IMG/VR virus record: IMGVR_UViG_3300021403_000008
Coordinates: 1-63,254 of that record
Length of the DNA stretch: 63,254 bases
Source of the DNA: a virus
Direction: 5' to 3' (one strand)
Part shown: in pieces, positions 31,019 through 38,787 of the stretch
Layout of the letters: each line of letters begins with the position of its first letter
Position numbering within the stretch: the first letter of the stretch is position 1
Program-made: the position numbers and the translations under genes
The notes under the pieces: model-generated
What the model was told of the DNA's origin: nothing
What the model saw: the letters and a program-made list of their open reading frames with translations, nothing else
Databases searched by the model: none

Positions 31019-33262
31019 GTTTCCTACCCTCTTTTTGCGCTGTGGCTTGCTGTACCATTCCGTAACCGGGCTGCCGTTATACGAGCCCGTTTCCCGGACG
31101 AGCATGCCAGCCTTAGCCATCTCCCTAGCCGTAGCTTTGACATCGTCAATAGGGTGCTGCCGCATACCGTTTGCTATCTTGCCTATCGACTTACGGCCGG
31201 AATCCGGAACGTGCTTAAGAATCAGGTTCTCAAGCCGCTTGTTCTCCGTCCTTGCCTTAACATCCTCAGACGCAATATGCCGGTATCCGTCCATCCGGCC
31301 TTCCTCGCGTACCGTGACTAGTTTCTGCTTCCGTAGAGCGGCTAGACATAGCTCCCGGAGGCTTTCCGACCGTTCCATAGCGTAAGCGGCCAGCCTCCAG
31401 TCTTCCTCCGTTAGCGCCGTCCTCATGGCTAGGACAGCGAGCCCGGCCGCGAACTTCTCCTGTGTATGGAGGAAGTGGCTCCGGAATGGATCGCCTTTGC
31501 CTTTGCGCCCATCTCTCCGAGCCTCGCGAATCTCATCAACGGCCATTCCGCAGACGTCCATTACTTCTAGCGGAACGCCGGCATCATGATCCAGATCATA
31601 GAGCCCGCGAGGAAGAGTCCACTTGATAGGCTCTGGTCTTGGCGGAATTACGTCCGGAGCCCATGGGTCGGTAGCGTCCAGGAACAGCCACCGCTGTGAG
31701 AAACCAGAGCCGTTATCGTGAACGATAATAGCAGAGCGCTCCGGCTGTACTCCGCCAATGAATACGCCACGGTACATAAATGACTTGATGAATATCCGCT
31801 TGGATACGTCGGAGTAGCCGAAGCCAAGCTGCTCCCCTGAATAGAAGTGCCGCATCTGGCTAGACAGCGTCTCGCTTCCTCGTCCCATAATCGCCTGGAG
31901 CGTATCAATCTCATACGCGGTGGGAATCGACGTAAAGGCGTGCTGGACCGTCTGCCCGTCTGCCCTATGGCCGTAATTCTTAACCAGACCTTCGCCGGAG
32001 CCAATCGGAATCCGCTCCGGTACCATGAATGGATTGAACGGCTTGCCATCCGGGCCTTCCGGCTCATCAATGGATATAGCGAGACGTGCGACGCTAGCCG
32101 CTCCACCCTTACCGGCTCCGGAGCTTCCCGTAATGGCTAGGAGCATATTCAGCGAGCCGTAGCCGACGATGATATCAGGGAGCACGAACGTAGGCGGTAC
32201 GCGAGCTACAACGTCCGCTATAACCTCTCCGAGCAGAGCCCACGGGCTTACCATCTGAGCCTGCGCCCATTGGCGAATCGTCGTCAGGTCCTCCCGCGAA
32301 TTCCAGAACCAGTCCTCGCCTTCGCCATCGAGCCTAGGCTCCATAACAGCAATCTCTGATAGCAGCCTTTCCTCTTCTACGGAAGCGACCACATTCTGCC
32401 GCGAGCCGAGCATATCCCGGAGGCCGCGCTCAGTCCACGGGTCGCGCTCATCGTAGGAGCGAAGCTGCCTAAGCAGGAGCGGGAATACGGCTCCGGTAAT
32501 CGCCTCAGCCGAAGCCTCTTTCTCCAGAGCGTTTACGAGGTTCCGGACGGCCGGATGCTGGCTCTGGTTATCGAGGTCCGGATTGTCCGGTCCAGCCGCC
32601 AGAGCCTTATCGAGTAGCTCACCGACATATCCGACTGCGCCGGTTCCGTGGACTCGCTGCTCTCGCTTTGATCGGTAGCTCGCGAGAGCGCGTAGAAGGC
32701 TCAGAGAGCCTTTCGCTACCACTGGCCCGGACACAACCCTATACGGCTTGTTGTTCGGGTGAATCGAGCCTGGCGCTCCGGTAAAGCCCGCAGTCTTGAG
32801 CGTTCCTCCGGGTATGTCTCCCTGGACCGGCCATTCATCTTGCGGAACAACAGCCCGCAAATGGCGGAAGTCTAGGTACAGGTGATACCCGCCCATACGT
32901 CCCGACGATACCGTCAGCGTCTCCGGAAACTCGATGTCCCATTCAAGAAAGGCAATCGGGTCATCAACGTCGAGAGCAACAAGGCCAGTCCTCCATGAAC
33001 AGGCGAATCCGACCTGCCACTTATCCGCCCATAGGTCGATATCGTCAGACGTCTCAATTACCTCAGGGCCATTGAAGTGGAATTCCGAGCCAGTCCCGTC
33101 TCGCCTCTTGCCGCGAGCCGATATCTTTGTGCGGGTCCTTATCCATGGGTGAACCGGGAATCCAGCAGCCGCGTAAATTCGCGCAATATCCCTCTGATTA
33201 GAATCTGCCGGAATGGCGGGAAGGACTAGCTTCCCGTTCCGGCCGTTAGGTAGTATACTCAT
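31010..33262 (-). CDS. bifunctional primase-polymerase / helicase (replication initiation)
   Basis: A 750-residue protein. The N-terminal prim-pol (AEP) domain (about 20-200) shows ALDVDD (98-101) and GRMGGYHLYLDF (about 121-132). A middle helical region leads to a P-loop ATPase with GSSGAGKG at 379-386, and a C-terminal winged-helix-like part ends in a Lys/Arg-rich tail. Such proteins prime and unwind DNA in actinomycete phages and plasmids (RepSA-like). It is leftward, alone, with start motif GAAAGGCGACATA before ATG 33262 and a strong terminator behind the divergent promoter. Confidence 0.88.
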   Translation of the reverse strand: MSILPNGRNGKLVLPAIPADSNQRDIARIYAAAGFPVHPWIRTRTKISARGKRRDGTGSEFHFNGPEVIETSDDIDLWADKWQVGFACSWRTGLVALDVDDPIAFLEWDIEFPETLTVSSGRMGGYHLYLDFRHLRAVVPQDEWPVQGDIPGGTLKTAGFTGAPGSIHPNNKPYRVVSGPVVAKGSLSLLRALASYRSKREQRVHGTGAVGYVGELLDKALAAGPDNPDLDNQSQHPAVRNLVNALEKEASAEAITGAVFPLLLRQLRSYDERDPWTERGLRDMLGSRQNVVASVEEERLLSEIAVMEPRLDGEGEDWFWNSREDLTTIRQWAQAQMVSPWALLGEVIADVVARVPPTFVLPDIIVGYGSLNMLLAITGSSGAGKGGAASVARLAISIDEPEGPDGKPFNPFMVPERIPIGSGEGLVKNYGHRADGQTVQHAFTSIPTAYEIDTLQAIMGRGSETLSSQMRHFYSGEQLGFGYSDVSKRIFIKSFMYRGVFIGGVQPERSAIIVHDNGSGFSQRWLFLDATDPWAPDVIPPRPEPIKWTLPRGLYDLDHDAGVPLEVMDVCGMAVDEIREARRDGRKGKGDPFRSHFLHTQEKFAAGLAVLAMRTALTEEDWRLAAYAMERSESLRELCLAALRKQKLVTVREEGRMDGYRHIASEDVKARTENKRLENLILKHVPDSGRKSIGKIANGMRQHPIDDVKATAREMAKAGMLVRETGSYNGSPVTEWYSKPQRKKRVGNQG

Positions 33263-33295
33263 TATGTCGCCTTTCGTAACGGTGAGCGTGACGTG

Positions 33296-33330
33296 AAGGT
33301 CCGGGCCTCTACCGAGTAGGCCCGGACCTT
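33296..33330. terminator. perfect 13-bp hairpin upstream of prim-pol
   Basis: AAGGTCCGGGCCT (33296-33308) pairs with AGGCCCGGACCTT (33318-33330) around a 9-base loop. It separates the divergent prim-pol and resolvase genes, so it may insulate their promoters or sit in the prim-pol 5' leader. Confidence 0.55.
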
Positions 33331-33402
33331 CTACCTTACGTCTTTGTTACTGTGATGTTCTAGTCCCGTTAACCGTAGCTAGCGCGAACGGCGAGCGTCG
33401 GC

Positions 33403-33408
33403 TATACT
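33403..33408 (+). promoter_or_regulatory. promoter-like TATACTTGG box for the resolvase gene
   Basis: GCTATACTTGGATTGCG fits the genome's TAnnnTTG element. Transcription from here would pass a hairpin (33468-33502) before reaching ATG 33540. Confidence 0.5.
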
Positions 33409-33467
33409 TGGATTGCGTGCGCGGGCCAGCTCCCGTTAACTCGCCTTTCCGGGAGACTCAGCGCATC

Positions 33468-33502
33468 GAGGCCGCCAGGCCTGCTAGCCGCCTGGCGGCC
33501 TC
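33468..33502 (+). terminator. 12-bp hairpin in the resolvase leader
   Basis: GAGGCCGCCAGG (33468-33479) pairs with CCTGGCGGCCTC (33491-33502). It lies between the promoter box and two tandem GCGAAAGGCGAG motifs that precede ATG 33540, so it may act as an attenuator or mRNA-stabilising stem. Confidence 0.5.
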
Positions 33503-33539
33503 ACTCATATCTGGCGAAAGGCGAGGCGAAAGGCGAGTC

Positions 33540-34088
33540 ATGGTTACCAAGCATCTCCACGTCCTCGGTATAGACCCTGGCGGCGAGACTGGCTGGTGCT
33601 GGCTCACGGTCGCGCGAGCGGCTATCTTCGGCCCGGAATGGCCGGAGGTAAGCTCGTGGGACTATGGGACCTTTACCGGGCCGGAGCCTGGACAGGCTAT
33701 CGCGATTGCCCGGAAGGCCAGGGAGATACAGGGACTCGACTACCGCACCGGGCCGGCCATCGTCTCGGAGCGCTGGGACGTTGATCCTTCCTTCAAGTCC
33801 ACGGACCCGGAAACGCTGAGCCCTGTCCGCATTAACGCCCAGCTAGAGTTTCTCCATTACGAGAAACGAATGGGCGATGCGACATTGAGCTTCCAGGGCC
33901 GCACCAATACCTTTCATACCTATACGGATGAAAGGCTGAAGCGGCTAGAGCTTTATGTCCCAGGCCCGGACCATATCCGCTCCGCCACTAAGCACGCGCT
34001 AATGACGCTCCGGCGAGCCCGTGAGAAAAGAGAGCTGGCCCTAAAACTGTGGCCGTATCCGCCAAATGGAATGGATACGCCAGAATGA
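33540..34088 (+). CDS. RuvC-like Holliday junction resolvase
   Basis: A 182-residue RNase H-fold protein beginning VLGIDPGGETGWCWL with catalytic D12, then IVSERWDVDP with a candidate Glu and a conserved ATKHALMTLRRA helix near the end with acidic neighbours. Phage RuvC-like enzymes resolve branched DNA before packaging. ATG 33540 follows a duplicated GCGAAAGGCGAG. The next 125 bases are noncoding and hold the leader of the next gene. Confidence 0.8.
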   Translation: MVTKHLHVLGIDPGGETGWCWLTVARAAIFGPEWPEVSSWDYGTFTGPEPGQAIAIARKAREIQGLDYRTGPAIVSERWDVDPSFKSTDPETLSPVRINAQLEFLHYEKRMGDATLSFQGRTNTFHTYTDERLKRLELYVPGPDHIRSATKHALMTLRRAREKRELALKLWPYPPNGMDTPE

Positions 34089-34213
34089 ATAGTTATCGGC
34101 CCGTTACCTAATCCGGCCTCCTAAACTCCGGACTTCCGGTAAACCTTAAGCGAGCCCTAAGCGTCTAATAGGGTAGGTGGGGGAGCAACCCCCTGGAAAC
34201 AGGAAGGCTTTAC

Positions 34214-34711
34214 ATGTTCACCAAGTCCGGGATCAAGGCATTCGCCGTATCCATCCTTTCCATCGGAGCGCTCGCGGGTACCGTGGCCTTCGCGGGTGGA
34301 GCGTCGGCCGCTACCACGGGTCAGCCCCATCCGACTCAGCTTCCGCGTGCCTGTGCGACCCACGTCCGCGCGAGCGACAACCTCCGGCTGAACCTCGGTA
34401 CGTCCAACTTCAACTACCAGGTCCGGCTCCGTCTCGCGCCCGTGTTCTTCCAGCGCGGCGTGCTCGTCATCTCCGGGACGCTCTGCGACACGAACGAGCC
34501 CATCCCGGCCGTCCTTCCGGTCCACGGCGTCATCTTCGGCCACGTGGCCGTGTTCTCCGTCTCCTACCCGACCACCGGCCCGGATGCCGGCAACCAGGGA
34601 GTCCGGACGTTCGTGGGCGTCATCGGCCCGCACGGCCAGATCGTGGGCGGCCACTGGAGTGAGACCGGGACCGAAGCCGGTTCAGGCCTCTTCAGCCTCC
34701 AGCGCATCTAG
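34214..34711 (+). CDS. secreted protein with host-like codon use
   Basis: A 165-residue protein with a clear Sec signal: MFTKSGIKAFAVSILSIGAL, a hydrophobic core and the cleavage-like GGASAA (about 28-33). The mature 130 residues are beta-rich with two cysteines (RACATHV and TLCDTN), probably a disulphide-bonded domain. Codons are strongly GC3-rich, unlike most neighbours, hinting at high expression. It has its own leader (34089-34213, with a GGGGG/CCCCC hairpin) and terminator. No family recognised. A secreted or surface-acting phage factor is inferred. Confidence 0.75.
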   Translation: MFTKSGIKAFAVSILSIGALAGTVAFAGGASAATTGQPHPTQLPRACATHVRASDNLRLNLGTSNFNYQVRLRLAPVFFQRGVLVISGTLCDTNEPIPAVLPVHGVIFGHVAVFSVSYPTTGPDAGNQGVRTFVGVIGPHGQIVGGHWSETGTEAGSGLFSLQRI

Positions 34712-34754
34712 TCCACCGGCCGGAGGCTAGTCCGCCATAGCCTCCGTCCCTCCG

Positions 34755-34799
34755 GAGCCCGGCAGGCTCACTCCCCAGCTCCACGGGCCTGCCGGGCTC
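34755..34799 (+). terminator. 12-bp hairpin terminator after the secreted protein gene
   Basis: GAGCCCGGCAGG (34755-34766) pairs with CCTGCCGGGCTC (34788-34799). A smaller hairpin GGAGGCTA/TAGCCTCC lies just upstream (34721-34744). Confidence 0.7.
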
Positions 34800-34820
34800 G
34801 CTCCGTCTCTAGGGACCAGT

Positions 34821-34973
34821 ATGCGAGTCTGGATCAGGCGGCTACGCTTCCGGTACCGGAAGGTCCGCGCTCTAGTCGAGGACACCAAACCGATGCCGAA
34901 GGTGAAGCCGTTATCAAACCGTTACTCTGCAGGGAGGAAGGCATGTCTGAAGTCCGGGGTACGCTTGCCGTAG
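34821..34973 (+). CDS. possible small basic protein
   Basis: A 50-residue frame beginning MRVWIRRLRFRYRKVRAL, very basic. It lies between the terminator and the nuclease gene and overlaps the promoter-like box for the latter. AGGGACCAGT precedes it. Weak evidence; it could be noncoding leader. Confidence 0.3.
   Translation: MRVWIRRLRFRYRKVRALVEDTKPMPKVKPLSNRYSAGRKACLKSGVRLP
34960..34965 (+). promoter_or_regulatory. promoter-like TACGCTTGCC box
   Basis: GGGGTACGCTTGCCGTAGGC belongs to the same family as GGGTAAGCTTGCC (43841) and GGGTAGCCTTGCC (45570). It lies 31 bases before GTG 34997, helping to choose that start. Confidence 0.5.
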
Positions 34974-34996
34974 GCGAGCGATCGAAAGGCGAGAGT

Positions 34997-35638
34997 GTGA
35001 GTAAGACTGGATACGTAACCTGGGAGATTCCCGTGCCCGGCCGGTTCCTCGATGCCGTGGCGTACCTGGACCTGGAGACGCGGAAGGTTCCGTGCCGCTG
35101 GGCCTTCCCGAACGGAGTGCCGCTTGGCCGGCGCTGGATGGCCTTCCTCGCGGGAGTCGCGACTGACGGCCGTATCGTCCTAGTCGAGTCGGCCGGAGAC
35201 GAGCGGTGGTTCCTGGACGGCGTGCGCGAGGCTATCGGTTCGGCCGATACGGTCCTGTACCGTGCGACGAATACGTTCGATGAGGGAATCCTGAAAGGCC
35301 GGTATACCTACGCGCGGCGAGGCTGGGCCGATGAAGCCTTCTATCCCGCGATGCCGGACGCGGAGGACCTGACCTGGGACCGGAGGAAGCACGAGCCGGA
35401 CTCCGAGTGGCAGAAGCTCCGGGAGCGCGAGCTGGACTCCCGCTACGTGGCGGAAGTGTACGAGCGTAACTCCGGCCTTGTCCTGATCCACCTTCTACGC
35501 GACGTAGTGGAACTGATCGGCGCGTATGGCGAGCCGGACGAGGAAGCCGAAGCGTGGTGCCGTAGGGTCCTGACGGACGCCACCTACGCTGACGCCGTGA
35601 TCTTCGGTGGCGAACCGGACTCCGACCAGGGAGTCTGA
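34997..35638 (+). CDS. DnaQ-like (DEDD) 3'-5' exonuclease candidate
   Basis: A 213-residue protein. I chose GTG 34997, preceded by GAAAGGCGAGA and a promoter-like box, over an ATG 54 bases upstream. AVAYLDLETRKVP matches exo I (D and E), NTFDEGIL exo II (N..FD), and IHLLRDVVEL exo III (H...D). This is the spacing of DEDD nucleases. It would supply the proofreading that DnaE-type polymerases lack. Motif-based; a related nuclease role in host DNA turnover is possible. Confidence 0.55.
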   Translation: MSKTGYVTWEIPVPGRFLDAVAYLDLETRKVPCRWAFPNGVPLGRRWMAFLAGVATDGRIVLVESAGDERWFLDGVREAIGSADTVLYRATNTFDEGILKGRYTYARRGWADEAFYPAMPDAEDLTWDRRKHEPDSEWQKLRERELDSRYVAEVYERNSGLVLIHLLRDVVELIGAYGEPDEEAEAWCRRVLTDATYADAVIFGGEPDSDQGV

Positions 35639-35657
35639 AAAAGTTTTAACAATCTTG

Positions 35658-35696
35658 GGCCCGGAGGCCGCCAGACCTCCGGGCCTGAGGTATAGT
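35658..35696 (+). promoter_or_regulatory. terminator hairpin plus TATAGTTGA box
   Basis: GGCCCGGAGG (35658-35667) pairs with CCTCCGGGCC (35676-35685), then TATAGTTGATC starts at 35691. The stop of the previous gene is followed by AAAAAGTTTTA. This terminator-promoter pair is repeated before several later genes. Confidence 0.6.
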
Positions 35697-35741
35697 TGAT
35701 CTTGTTGGGCCGGAACGAGGCCCTAGGCGAAAGGCGAGAAA

Positions 35742-36410
35742 GTGACGAACGCGAACGAACTGAAGCTCCACCTCCAGGAGTGGCTGCGGAAGCCGACTGA
35801 GGACCTGGCTACCCACCTCCGCGAAGCCCACGGCCTGACCGGCGATCTTCCGAAGCTCAAGACCAAGCTGGCCCAGCTCCACGGCCAGCAGGACCACGAG
35901 GACGCTCCCGCGAAGGACGCGGCGAGCCAGAAGGACATCAGTGTCCTGGCCGGCGTGACCCGGCCGAAGGAAGAGACGGCGAAGGCCGCGACCAAGGCTC
36001 CGGCCCGTAAGGCTCCGGCGAAGGCCGCTGCGAAGCCCGCGAGCCCGAAGACCACGACCCGGAAGACTCCCGCCGCGAAGGCGGCTCCGAAGCCCGCTCC
36101 GAAGCCCGCTCCGGCCAAGGCAACAACGCGGAAGGCCGCGACTCCGAAGCCCGCGAGCAAGGCTCCCGCGAAGGCCGCCAGTAACGGCAACGCTCCGGTC
36201 GCCTCCGTCCGCGAGGTCAACCAGACCGTAGCGCGGAAGCTCGCGAACCTCGCGGCCGAAGCGTTCGGCTCCGAGTCGGACGAGGTCAAGGCGAAGGTCG
36301 CCTACTGGCTCCACTCCCTCCCGACTGGCGGCGAAGGCGGCTCCTGGAACCGCTGGTGGCCGGAGAGCCTTCCTCGTCCGGAGACGGCCGACTGGCGCGC
36401 TCCCGCCTAG
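35742..36410 (+). CDS. histone H1-like DNA-binding protein with shared C-terminal module
   Basis: A 222-residue protein starting GTG after GAAAGGCGAGAAA. Residues 1-50 form a helical domain with a conserved Trp and His pair. Residues 75-150 are Lys/Ala/Pro repeats (APAKAAAKPASPKTTTRK type), like H1 tails. The last 45 residues (WLHSLPTGG, then WW, LPRPETADW) recur at the end of the protein at 43874-44398. Codons are GC3-rich. Probably coats or compacts DNA or anchors a partner; the C-terminal module is unassigned. Confidence 0.7.
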   Translation: MTNANELKLHLQEWLRKPTEDLATHLREAHGLTGDLPKLKTKLAQLHGQQDHEDAPAKDAASQKDISVLAGVTRPKEETAKAATKAPARKAPAKAAAKPASPKTTTRKTPAAKAAPKPAPKPAPAKATTRKAATPKPASKAPAKAASNGNAPVASVREVNQTVARKLANLAAEAFGSESDEVKAKVAYWLHSLPTGGEGGSWNRWWPESLPRPETADWRAPA

Positions 36411-36428
36411 TCCGTCCTCCCGAATCGT

Positions 36429-36452
36429 GCCCGGCCTCTCCGGAGGCCGGGC
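36429..36452 (+). terminator. 10-bp hairpin terminator with T-tract
   Basis: GCCCGGCCTC pairs with GAGGCCGGGC around TCCG, followed by AGAAAGGTTTTT. The AGAAAGG also serves as ribosome-binding site of the next gene. Confidence 0.7.
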
Positions 36453-36468
36453 AGAAAGGTTTTTAGCA

Positions 36469-36654
36469 ATGAGAATGGGGTTTAGCTGGCCCATCGGACG
36501 CGGCCGGAGGATGTGGATATCGGGCTCGCTAGTCGAGTGGCTGACCTGGATTCCTCTCTTCGCTATCGCGTGGGCCGTGTGCTGGATAATCGGCGGAACG
36601 GCCTACGGTATATTTGCCGCTATCCGCGCTCTCTACCGGAAGGTGAAACATTAA
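36469..36654 (+). CDS. small membrane protein
   Basis: A 61-residue protein starting ATG 36469. After a basic N-terminus it has one or two hydrophobic spans (LTWIPLFAIAWAVCWIIGG, then AYGIFAAIRAL) and a basic tail. Its stop overlaps the next start (TAATG). Function unknown. Confidence 0.65.
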   Translation: MRMGFSWPIGRGRRMWISGSLVEWLTWIPLFAIAWAVCWIIGGTAYGIFAAIRALYRKVKH

Positions 36655-36875
36655 TGGAGGACGAGCTAACCTGGCAGCCGCTACGCCGCTCTACCGTCAC
36701 GGGGCACCGGGTATCCCTCCGTCCCGGCTACCGGCCCGTAGAAACCAGGAGACTGGGCTTCTGGGCCTGGCTCGCGGAGATACCGCTACGGCAGATGGCG
36801 AAGTCCATGGCGACGGAGCCCGACAACAAGCGCTGGTTCCAGGAAGAGCGGGACGATGAAGAATCTCCCGCGTAA
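36654..36875 (+). CDS. small soluble protein
   Basis: A 73-residue protein with an Arg-rich middle and Glu/Asp-rich end, starting in the previous stop. Contains GFWAWLAEIPLRQM. No family recognised; part of a three-gene overlapping cluster with membrane proteins on both sides. Confidence 0.6.
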   Translation: MEDELTWQPLRRSTVTGHRVSLRPGYRPVETRRLGFWAWLAEIPLRQMAKSMATEPDNKRWFQEERDDEESPA

Positions 36876-36960
36876 AGCGCTGACCTTCCTTCTAGCTCTC
36901 GCGGCGGTAATGGTGATCGTCGCGACCTTCGCGGACATCATCCGCTCTCACCACCACTAA
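36856..36960 (+). CDS. 34-residue membrane peptide
   Basis: ATG 36856 lies inside the end of the preceding gene; product MKNLPRKALTFLLALAAVMV with one hydrophobic helix and a His-rich end. It ends 17 bases before the Ltp-like gene, whose ribosome-binding site follows. Confidence 0.5.
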   Translation: MKNLPRKALTFLLALAAVMVIVATFADIIRSHHH

Positions 36961-36977
36961 ATCTCGAAAGGCGAGAA

Positions 36978-37724
36978 ATGAGTAACCACATTCAGCACCA
37001 GACCCAGGGCCTTCCCTTCCCAGAGAACCAGCCCGCTCCGGAGCCGCGAGGCGAGGCGAAGAATGACGGGCTTGCCGTCATGGCCCTGATCTTCGGCTGG
37101 ACCTTCTTTCCGGTCGGCCTGCTCTTCGGCCACATGAGCAACCACGCCGCGAAGCGAGCGAACCGCAGGCGTTCCGTCCTCGCCATCGTCGGCCTCGTGG
37201 GCGCGTACTGGTGGACGGTCGTGGTAGTCATCTTCATCGTCGCCGGTATCGCCGGAGGCGCAAGCGGGAGTCCTACGGTGGCTCCTACGGTCATCACGCC
37301 GTCCAGCGCCGCTCCGCTCGCGCCGGTCACGCCCAAGCCCGCTCCGGCCACTCCGGAGCCCGCGACGGCGACTCCGGCTCCGGCGACGGAAGCTCCGGCC
37401 GCTCCGGCAGCGCCGGTCATCTCCGCGAGCCAGGCGCAGGCTCTCGACTCCGCGAAGTCCTACCTCAGCCTGGGCACCGGCTTCAGCCGCGCCAAGCTGA
37501 TCGAGCAGCTGAAGTTTGAGAAGTTTTCGACGGCCGACGCCACATGGGCCGTGGACCACTCCGGAGCCGACTGGGACGCGCAGGCTGTCGAGTCCGCGCA
37601 GGGCTACACCAAGCTGGGTACCGGCTTCAGCCGTCAGTCGCTCATCGACCAGCTCACCAGCCCGTACGGCGAGCAGTACACGCAGGCCCAGGCGACGTAC
37701 GCGGCCGGGAAGGTCGGCCTGTAG
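36978..37724 (+). CDS. Ltp-family membrane protein, superinfection exclusion candidate
   Basis: A 248-residue protein starting after GAAAGGCGAGAA. The N-terminal part has two hydrophobic spans (about 32-51 and 66-92), a Pro/Ala/Thr-rich stalk (95-150), then two tandem Ltp helix-turn-helix repeats: ALDSAKSYLSLGTGFSRAKL (about 155 on) and SAQGYTKLGTGFSRQSLIDQL, the first followed by FEKFSTADATWAVDHSGADW. In phage TP-J34 the Ltp lipoprotein blocks DNA injection by other phages. Here it is membrane-anchored by spans rather than a lipobox. GC3-rich codons suggest strong expression. Confidence 0.85.
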   Translation: MSNHIQHQTQGLPFPENQPAPEPRGEAKNDGLAVMALIFGWTFFPVGLLFGHMSNHAAKRANRRRSVLAIVGLVGAYWWTVVVVIFIVAGIAGGASGSPTVAPTVITPSSAAPLAPVTPKPAPATPEPATATPAPATEAPAAPAAPVISASQAQALDSAKSYLSLGTGFSRAKLIEQLKFEKFSTADATWAVDHSGADWDAQAVESAQGYTKLGTGFSRQSLIDQLTSPYGEQYTQAQATYAAGKVGL

Positions 37725-37740
37725 GAATCTCAAAGAACCA

Positions 37741-37775
37741 CGCCGCTAGGTCTAGACTTCACGGGCCTAGCGGCG
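37741..37775 (+). terminator. hairpin terminator after the Ltp-like gene
   Basis: CGCCGCTAGG (37741-37750) pairs with CCTAGCGGCG (37766-37775) around 15 bases. It directly precedes the structured noncoding element. Confidence 0.7.
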
Positions 37776-37789
37776 TAGTCTTGCCTTAT

Positions 37790-37933
37790 AAGTGAAGAGG
37801 TTGGGCGCGAACCGGGATCTAGGCTCCGCTTGCGGAGGACGGTTAAGACCAACATGGTAACGCTAGGCTGGTGGAAGCTAGCGGCCGGAGGTAAGTCCCT
37901 CCGGTTGGGACGGCCAGGCGCGCCTCTTCACTT
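37790..37933 (+). ncRNA. multi-branched structured RNA candidate A
   Basis: A 144-base noncoding segment closed by a perfect 11-bp stem AAGTGAAGAGG/CCTCTTCACTT, followed by GCGC/GCGC. Inside are AACCG/CGGTT (37810-37814 with 37840-37844) capped by CTCCG-CTTG-CGGAG, then CCAAC/GTTGG enclosing CGCTAG/CTAGCG and CGGAGG/CCTCCG hairpins. It lies between the Ltp terminator and the next gene's ribosome-binding site. No tRNA, tmRNA or known family recognised. Confidence 0.7.
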
Positions 37934-37955
37934 CTAAGGCGAGAAAGGCGAGACG

Positions 37956-38198
37956 ATGCGTAAAATGGCGAATGACGCGAAGACCATCGCGAAGTCGGCT
38001 GCCCTGGTGGCCGTAGTCCTCTGGGTCCTCTCCAAGGTCCAGGTCCACGCGAACGTAGCCGGAGCTTCCTGCTCGGCTAGCGTCCTCGCGCTTATCGCCG
38101 TAGTGGTCGGCCTAGCCGTCCTCGCCGGAGTCGCGCTAATCGGCTATGTCGTTATCCGCGAATTCCGGGCCGGTGTCTACCGGCCGAAGCACGCTTAG
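37956..38198 (+). CDS. two-span small membrane protein
   Basis: An 80-residue protein with two hydrophobic segments (about 14-26 and 42-67) and a basic RPKHA end. It follows tandem GGCGAGAAAGGCGAGA motifs. Function unknown; the GC3-rich codons and place next to the Ltp-like gene suggest an envelope role. Confidence 0.65.
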   Translation: MRKMANDAKTIAKSAALVAVVLWVLSKVQVHANVAGASCSASVLALIAVVVGLAVLAGVALIGYVVIREFRAGVYRPKHA

Positions 38199-38210
38199 AA
38201 AGGCGAGAGA

Positions 38211-38477
38211 ATGCCGTATAACCTGACCCAGTCCGACTGGGATGAAGTCGGCCGGATAACCGGCGAGATCATGGAGAACTACCCGGCCAACAAGAGCGCA
38301 TTCGAGTACCACGTGCGCCGCGTCCTCGCGAAGGCCATCGTCACGGCCCAGGACGAGTATGACGCGAAGCTCGCGGACGAGACGACCCACAAGTGGGAAT
38401 TCGGCCAGCACGCCATTTCCGACTGCCGCATTGACTGGTGCGGCCGCTACCGGGGTCAGCGTCGTGAGTCACAGTAA
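38211..38477 (+). CDS. hypothetical protein
   Basis: An 88-residue protein, start preceded by GAAAGGCGAGAGA. Helical with many charged residues (WDEVGRITGEIMENYPANKS). No recognised domain. Its end overlaps the zinc-ribbon gene by 14 bases. Confidence 0.65.
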   Translation: MPYNLTQSDWDEVGRITGEIMENYPANKSAFEYHVRRVLAKAIVTAQDEYDAKLADETTHKWEFGQHAISDCRIDWCGRYRGQRRESQ

Positions 38478-38787
38478 AGGCTTCCTACGCGGGACCTGCC
38501 CCGGTAACCTCAGGAAGTCGGGAAGGCCGCGCGACGGGCAGCAGAACTATAAGTGCGGCCGATGCGGAATGCTGAAGCATAAGCGCGTCCGGAAGTGCTT
38601 CCTATTCCACCACTACGTCAACTCCGGTAAGCCGGACCACGGCCACCAGAAGCAGAGGTGCGACCGCTGCGGGAATCCGAATCAGGCATTCCTCCGGGGA
38701 TGCGGGATTATCCGGGCCTGCCGCTACCATCGATGCGATAAAGTGCCCGGCCTCCATTGCCGGCGCTGCGGACGAGGACGAGGATGA
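38464..38787 (+). CDS. multi-zinc-ribbon protein
   Basis: A 107-residue protein; I place the start at GTG 38464 within the end of the preceding gene. It has repeated units RPRDGQQNYKCGRCG and KPDHGHQKQRCDRCG, resembling the zinc-ribbon of transposases and phage regulators, plus further Cys/His pairs. Probably binds DNA or RNA. Ends in ATGA overlap with a membrane peptide. Confidence 0.6.
   Translation: MSHSKGFLRGTCPGNLRKSGRPRDGQQNYKCGRCGMLKHKRVRKCFLFHHYVNSGKPDHGHQKQRCDRCGNPNQAFLRGCGIIRACRYHRCDKVPGLHCRRCGRGRG

Noticed and set aside
34943-34996. ATG start 54 bases upstream for the DnaQ-like gene
   Set aside because: The promoter-like box and GAAAGGCGAG lie between this ATG and GTG 34997, favouring the later start.
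35960-36180. Possible CRISPR-like short repeats
   Set aside because: The repetition is from Lys/Ala/Pro codons within an open frame; spacing is irregular and there are no spacers.
36957-37733. 258-codon leftward frame opposite the Ltp-like gene
   Set aside because: Mirror of a GC3-rich gene; Arg/Gly/Leu repeats typical of shadows.
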